From Rhodocytophaga aerolata (GTDB taxonomy: Bacteria > Bacteroidota > Bacteroidia > Cytophagales > 172606-1), in contig NZ_JAUKPO010000001.1 in the NCBI RefSeq assembly GCF_030503435.1, positions 62,001 to 126,000 of the forward strand: a stretch of DNA of 64,000 nt, read 5' to 3'. Below, one piece after another: positions 53,301 through 62,446 of the stretch. The notes under the pieces were generated by a model. The model ran no database searches, was not told the DNA's origin, and was given only the letters and a program-made list of their open reading frames with translations. The position numbers were made by a program, and so were the translations under genes. Positions within the stretch are counted from its first letter, which is position 1. Every line of letters starts with the position of its first letter.

Positions 53301-53433
53301 TGGTATCTCTACCCTGCAAGTGAAAGAAGGCACCCAGCACCAGCATGAGTAAAACAAGCAGTAAAATCAGAATATAAAATGCACGGTATGGATTTCGCCA
53401 GTTTTGCCAGAAGAAGAGTGGTTGATCAGACAT
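50386..53433 (-). CDS. Large membrane protein with C-terminal TPR repeats
   Basis: A 1015-residue protein. The first 430 residues hold about 11 transmembrane helices, and the remainder is a long helical region with TPR-like repeats (YYRLGVQYDYRNHKSNYAIA, LHNNLGLLYNQTNISDSAYY, DQYYRLALKRLPTDPATVNF). No catalytic motif is visible. It may be a membrane scaffold. The family is not recognised; relatives are common in Cytophagales. Confidence 0.75.
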   Translation of the reverse strand: MSDQPLFFWQNWRNPYRAFYILILLLVLLMLVLGAFFHLQGRDTILSWFPATQLQEIGLPIDSFTKGLFNFNVELESYYVTEQFVASLMQVNPWAMYGLLGVISLSIVLLLSLISVLPRFWYIGAMAIFILMLASFKLDLLEVFGWKNSTFFIVAVALYGGLSYYFHAFRSHTSFPLQFLSFAGLTAVLALVIAFFSESTYPALSLISHGIIVPVALSVVVILVVAQEIVHGFLYLVTKGGGFGGDNSLTHFTVITFFYLFNVLLAYLHNSVVISWDIFYLNAFFVLAISLVLGLWGFRKRSGTFENIIPFTPYGAFLYLGLALITISTITYFFATANDPMIEMFEDAILFSHLAMGIVFYAYVLVNFKTPMQQGLAVHRVVYQPKAFPFYYARALSVIIVAIMLFYANFYPVYQSVAGYFNNLGDFYTLKQDYFLAEQYYRLGVQYDYRNHKSNYAIASLARNQGDKVSAITHLKQATIKNTSSYTYGSLSDIYQQEELIFEALFNLQQGIKKFPGSGELHNNLGLLYNQTNISDSAYYYFTQAAELTSKPEVVHTNLLAFWIKNKNLYPINTDSLLAKQPVSQDVSLQNNRLVLAQLADLTEEATLLPGFATDSVLTRERFAYLFNYTLHHKRTSDSSLVKLITRLETIERNAIFSEDLRLAQAAYEYYANDRARGLDQLNLIVAGKPSRGIYFNKILGLWLLQQNIFTGAATHFKAAADLGDSTSLPNYAIALSEAGQWPEALVAWSSVGQQAAEEMKTTAAQMQTIGQAILTGQPSSAAVTLDDAGKALLVHFSKDILLPQVAGHIATAEYRVRALAGLAEKYIQRDSLIQANQLLELASRSRGISEELQALVKAIQLHLLYVQNDATPRLAAIDSANVPQEYVDEKLFWKARSYEKAKQYAQADQYYRLALKRLPTDPATVNFAVNFYNTTRENPEQGYQISLTALQLHPLSPELLKTYILQCLEMRLLTYAEENLDKLQFLTGAADYQSFLRVYEAKRASIENMLSGWE

Positions 53434-53539
53434 TCAGAAGCAGGACAATGTAATAGAAAGGCGCAATATATTAATTCCGAAAGAAATAGCCATTGTTCCA
53501 TAAGCTATGCCTATGTAGGATAATGACAGAAAAAGCAGC

Positions 53540-53827
53540 TTATTCTATTACTTTGGGTACCCTGAAATAATCGGCATCTTTTTTAGGTGCATTCAGCAAA
53601 GCCCGGTCATGCGGCAAGGGAGGTTTTGCTATATCTTCCCGCATCACATTTACTTCTTCCGACATATGCGTAAGTGGCTCTACATGGGTGGTATCAATCT
53701 CATTTAATTTTTCTACCCAGGTGAGTATTTCATTCACACTGTCCAGCATCTCTTTCTCAGAATCCGGGTTGAATTCTAGTCTGGCCAGATGGGCTATTTT
53801 CCGAAGCGTTTCTCTGTCTGCTTGCAT
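53540..53827 (-). CDS. gatC: Asp/Glu-tRNA amidotransferase subunit GatC
   Basis: With ATG 53827 the product is 95 residues and begins MQADRETLRKIAHLARLEF, the usual GatC start. It continues LTWVEKLNEIDTTHVEPLTH and ends with FRVPKVIE. GatC stabilises the GatAB transamidosome that makes Gln-tRNA and Asn-tRNA. The frame extends upstream to 53893 but that part is hydrophobic and foreign to the family. gatA and gatB are not linked here. Confidence 0.93.
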   Translation of the reverse strand: MQADRETLRKIAHLARLEFNPDSEKEMLDSVNEILTWVEKLNEIDTTHVEPLTHMSEEVNVMREDIAKPPLPHDRALLNAPKKDADYFRVPKVIE

Positions 53828-53925
53828 AAATAAATAAAATGGTGGTGAGAGTAGTAAGAGATAAATGGCTATACAAAGCCATTCTGTTAACAAGTAAACT
53901 TATCAGGTATATAACTTATTGTATG

Positions 53926-54699
53926 TCAAGATTTAACTTTTTCTGCTTGCTCTGTGGCTTTTTCTTGAACAAAGGAATATTTCTTTAACTCATTGTCAAT
54001 TACCTCATAGGTCATCTGTTTTAACACAGGCATATGCTCTATGGTCATGCCCTGGGTAGAAATAGGCGGATGCACAATAGCTTTAATTTCGTGCCGGCGG
54101 AACAACAAGCCACTGTCATCGGGTAGTACATACCAGTTATAGGGAAGGGTAATGGGTACAATAGGTACTTGCTTTTCAATAGCCATGCGGAAAGGACCAT
54201 CCTTGAAGGGAGTCATCTGTGGTGGATTTTTGCTGACAATTCCGCCTTCCGGAAAAATCATGAGACTGCGGCCTTTATCCAGTGTTTCCAGGGCTTTGTG
54301 CATGGTTTTGTAGCTGCTCATCCGGCTGCTGCGGTCTACCGCAATATGCAACCTGGTAAACATATACCCAAATAACGGCAGCTTTGCCAGCGAACTCTTC
54401 CCGATAAAAGCATAATAGTGGTCCAGCACCACGCCCATTACGGCAATATCCAGAACAGATGTATGATTAGCACAAAATATATACTGTTGTTGCTTATTAA
54501 GCCTGGCCTGGTGAATAACATGAATGGGTAGAAAGCATAGGGGAAAAAATAGTTGCCCCCAGAGCCTGTTCAGATAATGTGCTTTCGGATGCCATTTTTC
54601 TTTTTGCAGAAACAGATAAAAAAATGGGTACAGCAGCAAAAACAAGCTTAAAAACCAAAAGTAGCACCAGAATGAATAAATTCTCCTCAGCAGGACCAT
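53926..54699 (-). CDS. plsC: 1-acyl-sn-glycerol-3-phosphate acyltransferase family protein
   Basis: A 257-residue membrane-bound acyltransferase with two N-terminal hydrophobic segments, the NHTSVLD catalytic motif (HX4D) near residue 78, and the FPEGG substrate motif near residue 150. It would transfer an acyl chain to lysophosphatidic acid or a related acceptor in phospholipid synthesis. It is the gene before gatC on the same strand. Confidence 0.85.
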   Translation of the reverse strand: MVLLRRIYSFWCYFWFLSLFLLLYPFFYLFLQKEKWHPKAHYLNRLWGQLFFPLCFLPIHVIHQARLNKQQQYIFCANHTSVLDIAVMGVVLDHYYAFIGKSSLAKLPLFGYMFTRLHIAVDRSSRMSSYKTMHKALETLDKGRSLMIFPEGGIVSKNPPQMTPFKDGPFRMAIEKQVPIVPITLPYNWYVLPDDSGLLFRRHEIKAIVHPPISTQGMTIEHMPVLKQMTYEVIDNELKKYSFVQEKATEQAEKVKS

Positions 54700-54983
54700 A
54701 TCCTTACAAAATTAGGTTTTTTCTCCTGCTGCGCAAAATTTCATTCTAAAAGATTAACGGCCGGCAAACCAAGTGAATGGATAACCAGCTGTAGAAAAGC
54801 AAAACAGATAGTGGAGAATTACTCACAAACTACTGGCTTATTTTTCTGCAACCTTCCTTAAAAAATACCCGTATAAGAATAATTGTAAAGTTTTACAGAA
54901 CATTTTTTTCTCGTAAGCTTTCCAGTATATTTGTACGCAATAGTAATTTTTTTCGCAATTCAAATCCACTAATCGTAACCACT

Positions 54984-55298
54984 ATGAATAACCAGAAAAC
55001 GCTTTTGAGTTTTGTACTTGGTGCAGCTGCCGGTGTAGCAGCTGGTATGTTATTAGCTCCTTCTACAGGCAGCGATACCAGAAAAAAAATAGTAGACACC
55101 GCTAATTCATTAAAAAATGACTTAGGGGGCCAGTTCGGAGATACCATTAACAAATTCTCTGAAATTACTGACTCTGCACTAGCTACTATTACCAGCTACA
55201 CAGGAAAAAAAGGTGGCAAAACCGGAACTACCGCAGGCCCTAACAAGACTACGACTACTACGTCTACTCCATCTCCAAACCCTACAGGACAATTATAA
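54984..55298 (+). CDS. YtxH domain protein
   Basis: A 104-residue protein with one N-terminal membrane segment (FVLGAAAGVAAGMLLAPSTG), the YtxH hallmark including LLAPxxG, a helical middle and a Thr/Pro/Gly-rich tail. The family is linked to stress or envelope functions with no defined activity. A TATATTTG box at 54926-54933 may be its promoter. Confidence 0.85.
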   Translation: MNNQKTLLSFVLGAAAGVAAGMLLAPSTGSDTRKKIVDTANSLKNDLGGQFGDTINKFSEITDSALATITSYTGKKGGKTGTTAGPNKTTTTTSTPSPNPTGQL

Positions 55299-55323
55299 GA
55301 TTCCTGTCTGAACCGAAAGAATT

Positions 55324-55351
55324 AAAAGCCTCCTATATGGAGGCTTTTTTT
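55324..55351. terminator. Intrinsic terminator between ytxH-like and M16 genes
   Basis: AAAAGCCTCC and GGAGGCTTTT pair over 10 bases around a TATAT loop, followed on the plus strand by T-rich sequence. It serves the plus-strand YtxH gene and, through the A-run on the other side, probably also the convergent M16 gene, whose stop is 2 bases away. Confidence 0.82.
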
Positions 55352-55352
55352 A

Positions 55353-56636
55353 TTATCTGCCGCCTGCCACTACTTCCAGCATACTGTCGGGCTGCAAATA
55401 AGTGTTGGACAGGCGTAGCAAGTCTTGCGCCGTGGTATGCAGGATGTTTTCAATATAATGGTCGAAAAAGTCGTAGGTTAATCCTTCGAAATAAATGGTT
55501 TTGAAATTGTCGGCAATAGCAAAGGGAGAATTTAAGGAGCCGGCAAACGAACCGATCATATAATTTTTTACGGTTTGCAGTTCCTCCTCTCCTACTGGCT
55601 CTGTTTTTAATATTTCTATTTCCTTATAAATTTCATCTATTGTCAGGCCGGTAAACTCTTTTTTCACATCCGTACCAATCACTAAAAACCCTTCTTTGCG
55701 GAGTGTAACCAAGTTAGAGGAAATACCATAAGTAAAACCTTTTTCTTCCCGTATATTTTTCATGAGCCTGGAGCCAAAATAACCGCCAAACACTTCATTC
55801 AATACCAGCATCTTAAAATAATCCGGATGTTTGCGGGTAAACAGCCTTTTGCCCAGCCGGATACTGGATTGCAGGCTGCCTTCTTTTTCCAGGGTTTCTT
55901 TATTATTGGGTAAGGAAGGCACTACCGGATTTATGAAACTATTGTCCGGAAGTGGTGACGTTACTGGTACCTGCTCAAATGTATTTCTGACGAGTGCAAG
56001 TGTATGATCATCAATGTTTCCGCATAAAAGTATATCGCAAGCCTGGCTACGGATAGCAGACTGGTAATATTCCCGCAGCTGCGGTGCTTCTATGTGTGCA
56101 ATATCCTGTTCGTACAAATTGCGTCCATAGGGGTGCATTTCACCAAAAAGTAACTCCCGGAACCTGGTTTGCGCCAGATAAGAGGTTTTTTCGGTGTTTA
56201 CTTTTAAGTTCTGAGTAGTTATCTTTTTCAGATTCTGTAGTTCTTTCTCTGGAAATATAGAATCAATCACAATTTCCTGTAGTAAAGGCAGAAGTTTAGG
56301 CAGATGCTTTATAACCGTATACAAGGTAACATTTACCCTGTCTTGCCCATGGTTAAATTCAATGAAGGCCCCGTACTGATCCACATACTCATTAATTTGC
56401 CGGGCTGAACGTTTGGAAGTACCTTCATTCATCATTTTAATAGTAAAATACGAAGTACCTTTTCCGGTTTCGAACCAGTTACCAGCTTTAAAAATCAATT
56501 CAATCCGGATAACCGGCTGCTCTCCTGCATTAAGCCAGTGTAGCTGATAGCCGTTAGCCAGTGTCTGGCTTTGGACCTGGGGCAAATGTACTTTTTCGAG
56601 TGTCTGGAAAGCTGGTGGAATACTTCGGTTTAGCAT
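55353..56636 (-). CDS. M16-family protein without the HXXEH motif
   Basis: A 427-residue protein with the two-domain M16 peptidase fold (LIFKAGNWFETGKG, then the helix REEKGFTYGISSNL of the second half). Where active M16 enzymes have HXXEH, this protein reads SYFTIKMMNEGT (residues 62-73), so the zinc ligands are missing. Such proteins usually form heterodimers with an active M16 subunit encoded next door; here the neighbour is an RDD protein and no partner is in the window. Confidence 0.85.
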   Translation of the reverse strand: MLNRSIPPAFQTLEKVHLPQVQSQTLANGYQLHWLNAGEQPVIRIELIFKAGNWFETGKGTSYFTIKMMNEGTSKRSARQINEYVDQYGAFIEFNHGQDRVNVTLYTVIKHLPKLLPLLQEIVIDSIFPEKELQNLKKITTQNLKVNTEKTSYLAQTRFRELLFGEMHPYGRNLYEQDIAHIEAPQLREYYQSAIRSQACDILLCGNIDDHTLALVRNTFEQVPVTSPLPDNSFINPVVPSLPNNKETLEKEGSLQSSIRLGKRLFTRKHPDYFKMLVLNEVFGGYFGSRLMKNIREEKGFTYGISSNLVTLRKEGFLVIGTDVKKEFTGLTIDEIYKEIEILKTEPVGEEELQTVKNYMIGSFAGSLNSPFAIADNFKTIYFEGLTYDFFDHYIENILHTTAQDLLRLSNTYLQPDSMLEVVAGGR

Positions 56637-56818
56637 GAGTGAGTTGGAGGTTTACTAGATATATACGCAGATAATGGCATAAAAGTACCAATAGCTCTGT
56701 ACATTTCAGCAAAACTCAGCGACATTTTACCAAATAATTACTACAAAGGAAGCACTACGCTGAGAAAGCAAGAGGGCTGCATATAAAAAATACCAGTTGA
56801 ATTCTACGTATTACTTGT

Positions 56819-57559
56819 TTAGGCGTATACCACTACTGTTTCTACGAGCTTATCGTGGGAAGTCTGGTAATTTTTTTCCCAGTAAAATTGAAAAAAGCCC
56901 AGTAACAACAAGGAAGCAGAAGAAGAATAACCGGAGAAACGTTCAAAACTGTTCCACAAGGTAATGGGTTCCCCATTTAACTTTACTACTTTTATGCGTG
57001 CCATCCGTTTGCCCGGCGTTTGCCCCTGCCACTTCCAGGTGAACATAGAGAAATAAAACATACCTCCCAGAAAACCTCCAATAAAGGTGAAGACATTATA
57101 AATATCTTTGAACGGATGAAACAGGGAAGCGCCCTGTACATACTTCTCCGACATTGCGCCATATTCAGTAGGAGAAAGTATCCCCATAATAATACCGGCC
57201 AATACGATCACTGACAGCACTATAGGCGCATAAATGATGAAATAAATATACCAGTTGAGGTGCTTGGTAAGGCGTGTCCGCAGGCTTTGTTCAACATTAT
57301 ATTTTTCCAGTTCCGTATCCAGTCTGTGCAAATTGTAGCGGATAAAAGCAGAACTACGGCTTAATGTTAGCCGGTAGCGCTTATTTACGAATAGAAATAC
57401 ACACAGCACTAGCACACTCAACCACAAATATTGGGTACAGGCCAACACAATCGCCCAGTCTATGGCATAGGCTACCGTTCTCCGCCCGAAAGATGCCAGC
57501 CTGATCCCTTGTAGTTTGGAATCTATCCGGGCATGATGTACATCAAAATACTTTTTCAT
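56819..57559 (-). CDS. RDD-family membrane protein
   Basis: A 246-residue protein with about four transmembrane segments. It shows the Arg-Asp-Asp-type start (RLASFGRRTVAYAIDWAIVL, where A-x-x-ID replaces the usual R-x-x-D) and a conserved GQTPGKRMARIKVV segment near residue 190. RDD proteins are thought to be small membrane transport or stress proteins; no substrate can be named. Confidence 0.78.
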   Translation of the reverse strand: MKKYFDVHHARIDSKLQGIRLASFGRRTVAYAIDWAIVLACTQYLWLSVLVLCVFLFVNKRYRLTLSRSSAFIRYNLHRLDTELEKYNVEQSLRTRLTKHLNWYIYFIIYAPIVLSVIVLAGIIMGILSPTEYGAMSEKYVQGASLFHPFKDIYNVFTFIGGFLGGMFYFSMFTWKWQGQTPGKRMARIKVVKLNGEPITLWNSFERFSGYSSSASLLLLGFFQFYWEKNYQTSHDKLVETVVVYA

Positions 57560-57613
57560 AAGATGGTCTGAATCTGATCTGCTAGTTTACAATTTTTGTT
57601 GCAGGAATTCCAG

Positions 57614-57646
57614 AAAAAAAGCCACACCTTTTTAAGGTATGGCTTT
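57614..57646 (-). terminator. Intrinsic terminator after the RraA-like gene cluster
   Basis: On the minus strand AAAGCCATACC and GGTGTGGCTTT pair with one mismatch around a TTAAAAA loop and are followed by a T7 run. It lies 36 bases past the stop of the last RraA-like gene and would end the minus-strand operon that comes in from the right. Confidence 0.75.
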
Positions 57647-57681
57647 CGTCTGTTAAACTAGTATGTTCCGGTAAAAGCAAA

Positions 57682-58614
57682 TTACCAGGTCCGTGTTTTT
57701 AGTAGTTCGTCCATCTGTGCCCTGGTCATTTTTAATTTTCCCGGGTTGGCATCCAGCCACTTGGCAAAATCCGCTTCTATTTCTTTAGACCACCGGGTAT
57801 CAATCTGTCCTGGAGTATATTTTCCCTCTTTCAGGCGCATATGGCCAAATTCGTCGCGTAAGGTAATTACTTCAGAGGTTTGCACCACGGTTTCTGCCAG
57901 GTGGGCAGGCACAAAGAGAATACCTCCTTTTTTGGCCAGTACAATATCGCCAGGCAATACCGTAGCAGGTCCTATTTGTATAGGCACGTTTACGCCCGTC
58001 AGCATGGTTTCTGCAATAAAAGAAGGGTGAAAGCCCCGCACAAAAGCATTGAAGCCTTCAATTTTAGATAGTCCTTCTAAGTCCCGCACGGCACCATCGA
58101 ACACCACCCCGTTTTTAGATTTGGCATAAATAGAATTTCCTAAATTATCGCCAATAAGGGTTCCGTCGGCAATTTTCCCATAGGCATCGGCTACATAGAT
58201 ATCACCGGTGCTTAGCATATCTATGGGCCAGGAATTAGTGCCTCCAATCCGGCCTTCCTTTTTACCATTGGCTATTAGTTTATCTTCTACATCGGGCCTT
58301 TTGGGCATGTATTGGGCCGTAAGTGCCCGGCCTACCATTACCTGGTCTGGGTGAATCATTTGCCAGTCGCCGGCAAACTGATTGTTATAACCGGCACCTC
58401 TTACCACACTCCAGGCATTCTCCAGCGATACGTCTTTCATTCTTTCCAGAATATTATCCGGCACTTTGGGGCGGCCATCGGGAAACCGCTCGCCTTTCCA
58501 TTGAGCAGTAAAGCCTGTAATAGACTCTTTGGGTAAGGCAACAGACTGTGCACGCAGGGAGGTTGAAAAAAGCAAAAAGAGAAATACTGTACTAAAAAAG
58601 GATAGTTGTTTCAT
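57682..58614 (-). CDS. Exported RraA-like (HMG/CHA aldolase family) protein 1
   Basis: Starting at 58614 the protein has 310 residues: a Sec signal peptide (FFSTVFLFLLFSTSLRAQS) and an RraA-fold domain with the hallmark VVFDGAVRDLEGL and PGDIVLAKKGG. The Arg-Asp pair in GAVRD matches the class II pyruvate aldolases of this fold (4-hydroxy-4-methyl-2-oxoglutarate aldolase). The name RraA comes from the RNase E inhibitor, a function unlikely for an exported protein. The frame could also start 5 codons upstream. It is probably cotranscribed with the genes to the right. Confidence 0.8.
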   Translation of the reverse strand: MKQLSFFSTVFLFLLFSTSLRAQSVALPKESITGFTAQWKGERFPDGRPKVPDNILERMKDVSLENAWSVVRGAGYNNQFAGDWQMIHPDQVMVGRALTAQYMPKRPDVEDKLIANGKKEGRIGGTNSWPIDMLSTGDIYVADAYGKIADGTLIGDNLGNSIYAKSKNGVVFDGAVRDLEGLSKIEGFNAFVRGFHPSFIAETMLTGVNVPIQIGPATVLPGDIVLAKKGGILFVPAHLAETVVQTSEVITLRDEFGHMRLKEGKYTPGQIDTRWSKEIEADFAKWLDANPGKLKMTRAQMDELLKTRTW

Positions 58615-58802
58615 TAACGGATGGTTCATGGTTAATTTATAATGCGGCTAAATTTTTACGCAAATTTACAGGAGTATCCCGAAAGGTAATATCAAGAATG
58701 CTTCCTGGTAGAAAAATCTGGCTGGTTTCAAGTAAAATATATCGTCTATCTATTATTGAACCTATCATGATTTTCTTTTGAGTATACCTTTCTAGCCCAT
58801 TT

Positions 58803-59729
58803 TTATTCTTTTGCCAGATAAGCATCTACATCTTTCTGCGTGATGGCTAATTTTTTGGGATATTTGGCCACCCAGGCCCGGAATTCATTTTTTATTTTAT
58901 CTGACCAGTCGCCATGTATTTCTCCGGATGGGTATTTGCCTTGCTGCAAAAGTACCCGTTCAAACTCATCGCGTAAAGCCACCATTTCAGAAGAGGAAAC
59001 CAGGCCTTCTACCAGATGGGAAGGAATAAAAATTACGCCATATTTATTTGCCAGCACCACATCGCCCGGAAATACAGTAACCTCTCCTATACGGATGGGG
59101 GCATTAATAGAGGCAGGAGTCATATCTTTAATGTAGGAAGGATGCTGATCTTTCACCCATCCATTAAAGCCTTTGGTTTCAGATAGTTCCTGCATATCTC
59201 TTACTGATCCGTAGAAAATTACGCCTTTCCCTGTTTTCCCATAGATCGCATTTCCCAGGCTGGAACCAATTAAGGTACCATCTTTTACTTTGCCATAGCC
59301 ATCGGCTACGTATACATCGCCTTTGGTTAATATATCAATGGGCCATATATTAATTCCGCCTTTCTGGGAGCGGCCTTCCGCTTTTCCTTGTGCCCGTACC
59401 AGGCTATCTAAATCTGGCCGTGAAGGCATAAACTGGGCAGTAACTACGCGACCAGTCATTACCTGATCAGATTGGATAATAATCCAGTCTTTTTCTACCT
59501 GGTTACGGTAACCTTTACGGTCCAGATAGCCCCAGGCTTGCTCCAGGGTAACATTCTGTAAACGTTCCAGCACAATATCCGGCACTTTTGGGCGGCCATC
59601 GGGAAACCGCTCGCCTTTCCAGTTGGATGTAAGAGCCGTAACATATTCCGGGGAGGAGCCTACCCGCTGTGCCTGGGCTATTACTCCGCTAAGTATAAAA
59701 GCAGCAACTAGTAATATTCTATTATTCAT
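58803..59729 (-). CDS. Exported RraA-like (HMG/CHA aldolase family) protein 2
   Basis: A 308-residue paralogue with signal peptide (LLVAAFILSGVIAQAQ). It has the same WKGERFPDGRPKVPD segment near residue 38, and the FYGSVRDMQEL and PGDVVLANKYG motifs. It differs from the other two by a Lys-rich C-terminus that lacks the shared KTRTW end. The last shared segment is HGDWSDKIKNEFRAW. Confidence 0.8.
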   Translation of the reverse strand: MNNRILLVAAFILSGVIAQAQRVGSSPEYVTALTSNWKGERFPDGRPKVPDIVLERLQNVTLEQAWGYLDRKGYRNQVEKDWIIIQSDQVMTGRVVTAQFMPSRPDLDSLVRAQGKAEGRSQKGGINIWPIDILTKGDVYVADGYGKVKDGTLIGSSLGNAIYGKTGKGVIFYGSVRDMQELSETKGFNGWVKDQHPSYIKDMTPASINAPIRIGEVTVFPGDVVLANKYGVIFIPSHLVEGLVSSSEMVALRDEFERVLLQQGKYPSGEIHGDWSDKIKNEFRAWVAKYPKKLAITQKDVDAYLAKE

Positions 59730-59842
59730 GCGTATATCATTTAGTAATCAAAAAAATGGTGATATTGTAGTTAGTATGTATCCCTTAAAGCGTGGCAATG
59801 GATCATCAGCCTATTTGCTCATCGCCTAAGCAGCACATTTAC

Positions 59843-60976
59843 TCAAGTAGTAATCTTTTTTTCTTTTACCACATCTTTTTTCTCATCAACTTCCTCTTTG
59901 ATTGGTTTGCCCCGCCACCAGGTTGCCAGCGAAGATCCGGTAATATTCATCAGTGGGCCGAATATAGCCGGAGCCAGCCCTACGGTGGCTACTTTACCCA
60001 TTTGCAGGGCAATGGCTGAGGCTAACCCACCGTTTTGCATACCTACTTCTATAGCTACCGTACGGCACGAACGTTCGTCAAGGCCCACCAAACGGCTAAA
60101 CCAATACCCAAGGAGATAGCCACAGGTATTGTGAATAAAAGCCACCAGTATTAAAACTAGTCCAATAGCTAACAGGCTATCGCGGCCGGCAGCCGTAATA
60201 ATAGTGATAATGAAGGCTATTCCGATCATAGATACCAAGGGCATGGCATCGTCCAGCCATTTGGCTTTGCCACTGAGCAGTTTATTAAATAACAAACCTG
60301 CGCCAATTGGAATAATCACCATCTTTACAATATCCCACATCATGGCCCATACATCCACGGCTACAAATTCACCAGCCAGCAGTTTCATTAACAAAGGAGT
60401 CATTACAGGGGCCAGTAAGGTAGCAATGGCCGTAATAGTTACCGAAAGAGCCAGGTTCGCATTAGCCAGGTAAGACATCACATTAGAAGCCAGTCCGCTG
60501 GGAGCCGAGCCAATTAATATTATCCCGGCAGCAATTTCGGGAGGAAAATCAAACACATTGGCTAATATAAAACCTATGCCAGGCATGATGGAAAACTGGC
60601 AGATTAAGCCGACCATAACTGCTTTGGGCATTTTAATTACACCAGCAAAATCATTCAGGCTCATAGCTGTTCCCATCCCAAACATAATGATCTGCAAGAG
60701 AGGCACAATTAAAGTTTTTAGCTGAAACCCATTTAGTTCCACAAAATACGCAGGGTAAAACATAGCTACAGTAACGGCTGCAAAAATGGAAATAGTGTAC
60801 GAAAACCCTTTGATGGCAGGAAACTTTCGAACCCCAATAGCCAGTAAAATAAAAAATAGTATACAGAAAGGCCCTACTTCCGTGCGGTATCCCATAGCCA
60901 GCATACCTAACACGACTGCCAGGCAAACCAGGGCAGCCACCAGGGCAACTGTATAAAGCTTGTTCGTTTCTTTCAT
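59843..60976 (-). CDS. Bile acid:sodium symporter (BASS) family transporter
   Basis: From ATG 60976 the product has 377 residues and about ten transmembrane helices. It shows the BASS-type segments GFILANVFDFPPEIAAGIIL and LASNVMSYLANANLALSVTI near 140-180 (the sodium-binding crossover) and VAIEVGMQNGGLASAIAL near 310. Known BASS proteins carry bile acids or, in plants, pyruvate and other 2-oxo acids with sodium. In this cluster a 2-oxo acid is plausible. Codons up to 61024 are less likely to be used. Confidence 0.85.
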   Translation of the reverse strand: MKETNKLYTVALVAALVCLAVVLGMLAMGYRTEVGPFCILFFILLAIGVRKFPAIKGFSYTISIFAAVTVAMFYPAYFVELNGFQLKTLIVPLLQIIMFGMGTAMSLNDFAGVIKMPKAVMVGLICQFSIMPGIGFILANVFDFPPEIAAGIILIGSAPSGLASNVMSYLANANLALSVTITAIATLLAPVMTPLLMKLLAGEFVAVDVWAMMWDIVKMVIIPIGAGLLFNKLLSGKAKWLDDAMPLVSMIGIAFIITIITAAGRDSLLAIGLVLILVAFIHNTCGYLLGYWFSRLVGLDERSCRTVAIEVGMQNGGLASAIALQMGKVATVGLAPAIFGPLMNITGSSLATWWRGKPIKEEVDEKKDVVKEKKITT

Positions 60977-61092
60977 AAAATAAAGGCTAAGCGGTAAAAA
61001 ATTCCTGCGTTCTCTCCGAACCAACAGACAAAGTATAGAAAGGAATAATGAAATAAAAGATTTCTATGAAAATTTTGACCAGTACAAATAGA

Positions 61093-62376
61093 TTATACAA
61101 AGAACGGCATGTCTTTGGTGGCATACTTTTTCATGCCTTCTTCATTGATTTCCACCCCGATACCTGGCTTTTCTGACAGCGGAATAAATCCGTCTTTTAC
61201 CATCGGGCCATCGAATGTAACAATCTCTTTAAACATAGGGTCTTCGTGGAAATAAATCTGCCACTCCAGTATCAGGAAGTTTGGTACGGAAGCACATACA
61301 TGGCTGGCAGCCATAGCCCCCAGGTAAGAGGCCACCATGTGCGGGGCAAAGGGCACATAATACAGATTAGCCAGATTGGCTATGCGCTGACCTTCACCTA
61401 AACCTCCGGCTTTTTGCAAGTCCGGCATAATAATATCCACGGCTCCAATCTCCAGCATCCGGCGGAAACCATAGGCCAGGTAATGATTTTCGCCTGCACA
61501 GATGGGTGTAGTGGTAGAATCGGTGATTAACTTATAGGCCTCCACGTTTTCTGCCGGAATGGGCTCTTCCAGGAACATCAGATTCAGAGGCTCCATCATT
61601 TTAGCTACCCGTTGCCCGGTGGTCATGTCGTAGCGGCCATGCATGTCTACACACATGTCAATTTTAGGTCCTATAGCCTCCCGTACAGCTGCCATCTGGT
61701 TATACATGCGTTCCAGTTCGCCGGGGCTGGCCGTCCAGTTATAGCGGTCGTATTTGTTCGGATCATTAAATTCATCTATATCATATTTTACAGCTGTAAA
61801 GCCCATTTTTACTGCTTCCTTAGCACTATCTGCAAAATGTTTGGGTGTTTTATCGATATCCCGGTAGGTGCCGGTATCGCAATATACGCGAACTCTGTCG
61901 CGGAACTTACCACCTAATAACTGGTAAACCGGCAGGCCTAGAGCTTTTCCGGCCAAGTCCCACAGAGCCGTTTCTACAGCAGAAAGCACGGCGATAAACA
62001 TACCCGACTGGGCACCTTCAAAAAATCCGGAGCGGCGGATGTCTTCAAACAAGCGGTGCACATTTAGGGGGCTTTTATCTTTAATGCGCTGGCCAAACAT
62101 TTTTACCAGATGATAAGTACCCGGTGTAGCATCTACTGCCTCTCCACAGCCCCAGATATTCTGGTTGGTATATATTTTCACAAACAAGCTATGGCCATTG
62201 CGTATGTATCCACATTTAATATCCGTGATTTTCAGGTTAGAAGGCGCAGAGGACATAGGAGTTCTTTCAATAGCATTCTCTAAGCCCTGGCCAAAGCTGC
62301 TACTGATCGCAGAAGCAGCCATTGCGGTGGCTAAAGCACTTTTTGTTAAAAAGGAACGGCGGTTATAATTAGTCAT
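61093..62376 (-). CDS. Tat-exported enolase-superfamily dehydratase (mandelate racemase-like)
   Basis: A 427-residue protein with a twin-arginine signal (NRRSFLTK, then a hydrophobic Ala/Ser-rich segment). The enolase-superfamily fold has K197 (AVKYDI), metal ligands D244 (CVDMHGRYD), E270 or E271 (FLEEPIP) and E296 (AGENHY), and H346 (APHMVAS). H246 (DMH) may act as a general base, as in galactonate dehydratase-like members. It would dehydrate a sugar acid to a 2-keto-3-deoxy acid outside the cytoplasm. Substrate unknown. Confidence 0.85.
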   Translation of the reverse strand: MTNYNRRSFLTKSALATAMAASAISSSFGQGLENAIERTPMSSAPSNLKITDIKCGYIRNGHSLFVKIYTNQNIWGCGEAVDATPGTYHLVKMFGQRIKDKSPLNVHRLFEDIRRSGFFEGAQSGMFIAVLSAVETALWDLAGKALGLPVYQLLGGKFRDRVRVYCDTGTYRDIDKTPKHFADSAKEAVKMGFTAVKYDIDEFNDPNKYDRYNWTASPGELERMYNQMAAVREAIGPKIDMCVDMHGRYDMTTGQRVAKMMEPLNLMFLEEPIPAENVEAYKLITDSTTTPICAGENHYLAYGFRRMLEIGAVDIIMPDLQKAGGLGEGQRIANLANLYYVPFAPHMVASYLGAMAASHVCASVPNFLILEWQIYFHEDPMFKEIVTFDGPMVKDGFIPLSEKPGIGVEINEEGMKKYATKDMPFFV

Positions 62377-62446
62377 TGGGTATAAATTAAGGTCAAGGTT
62401 AAGAATAAGTGTATAAAATAATGAAGACGATTTTCTGCAAAGCTGA

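Noticed and set aside
53828..53893. Membrane-anchored N-terminal extension of GatC
   Set aside because: GatC is soluble and starts at the Met of MQADRETLRK; the upstream hydrophobic codons are probably untranslated.
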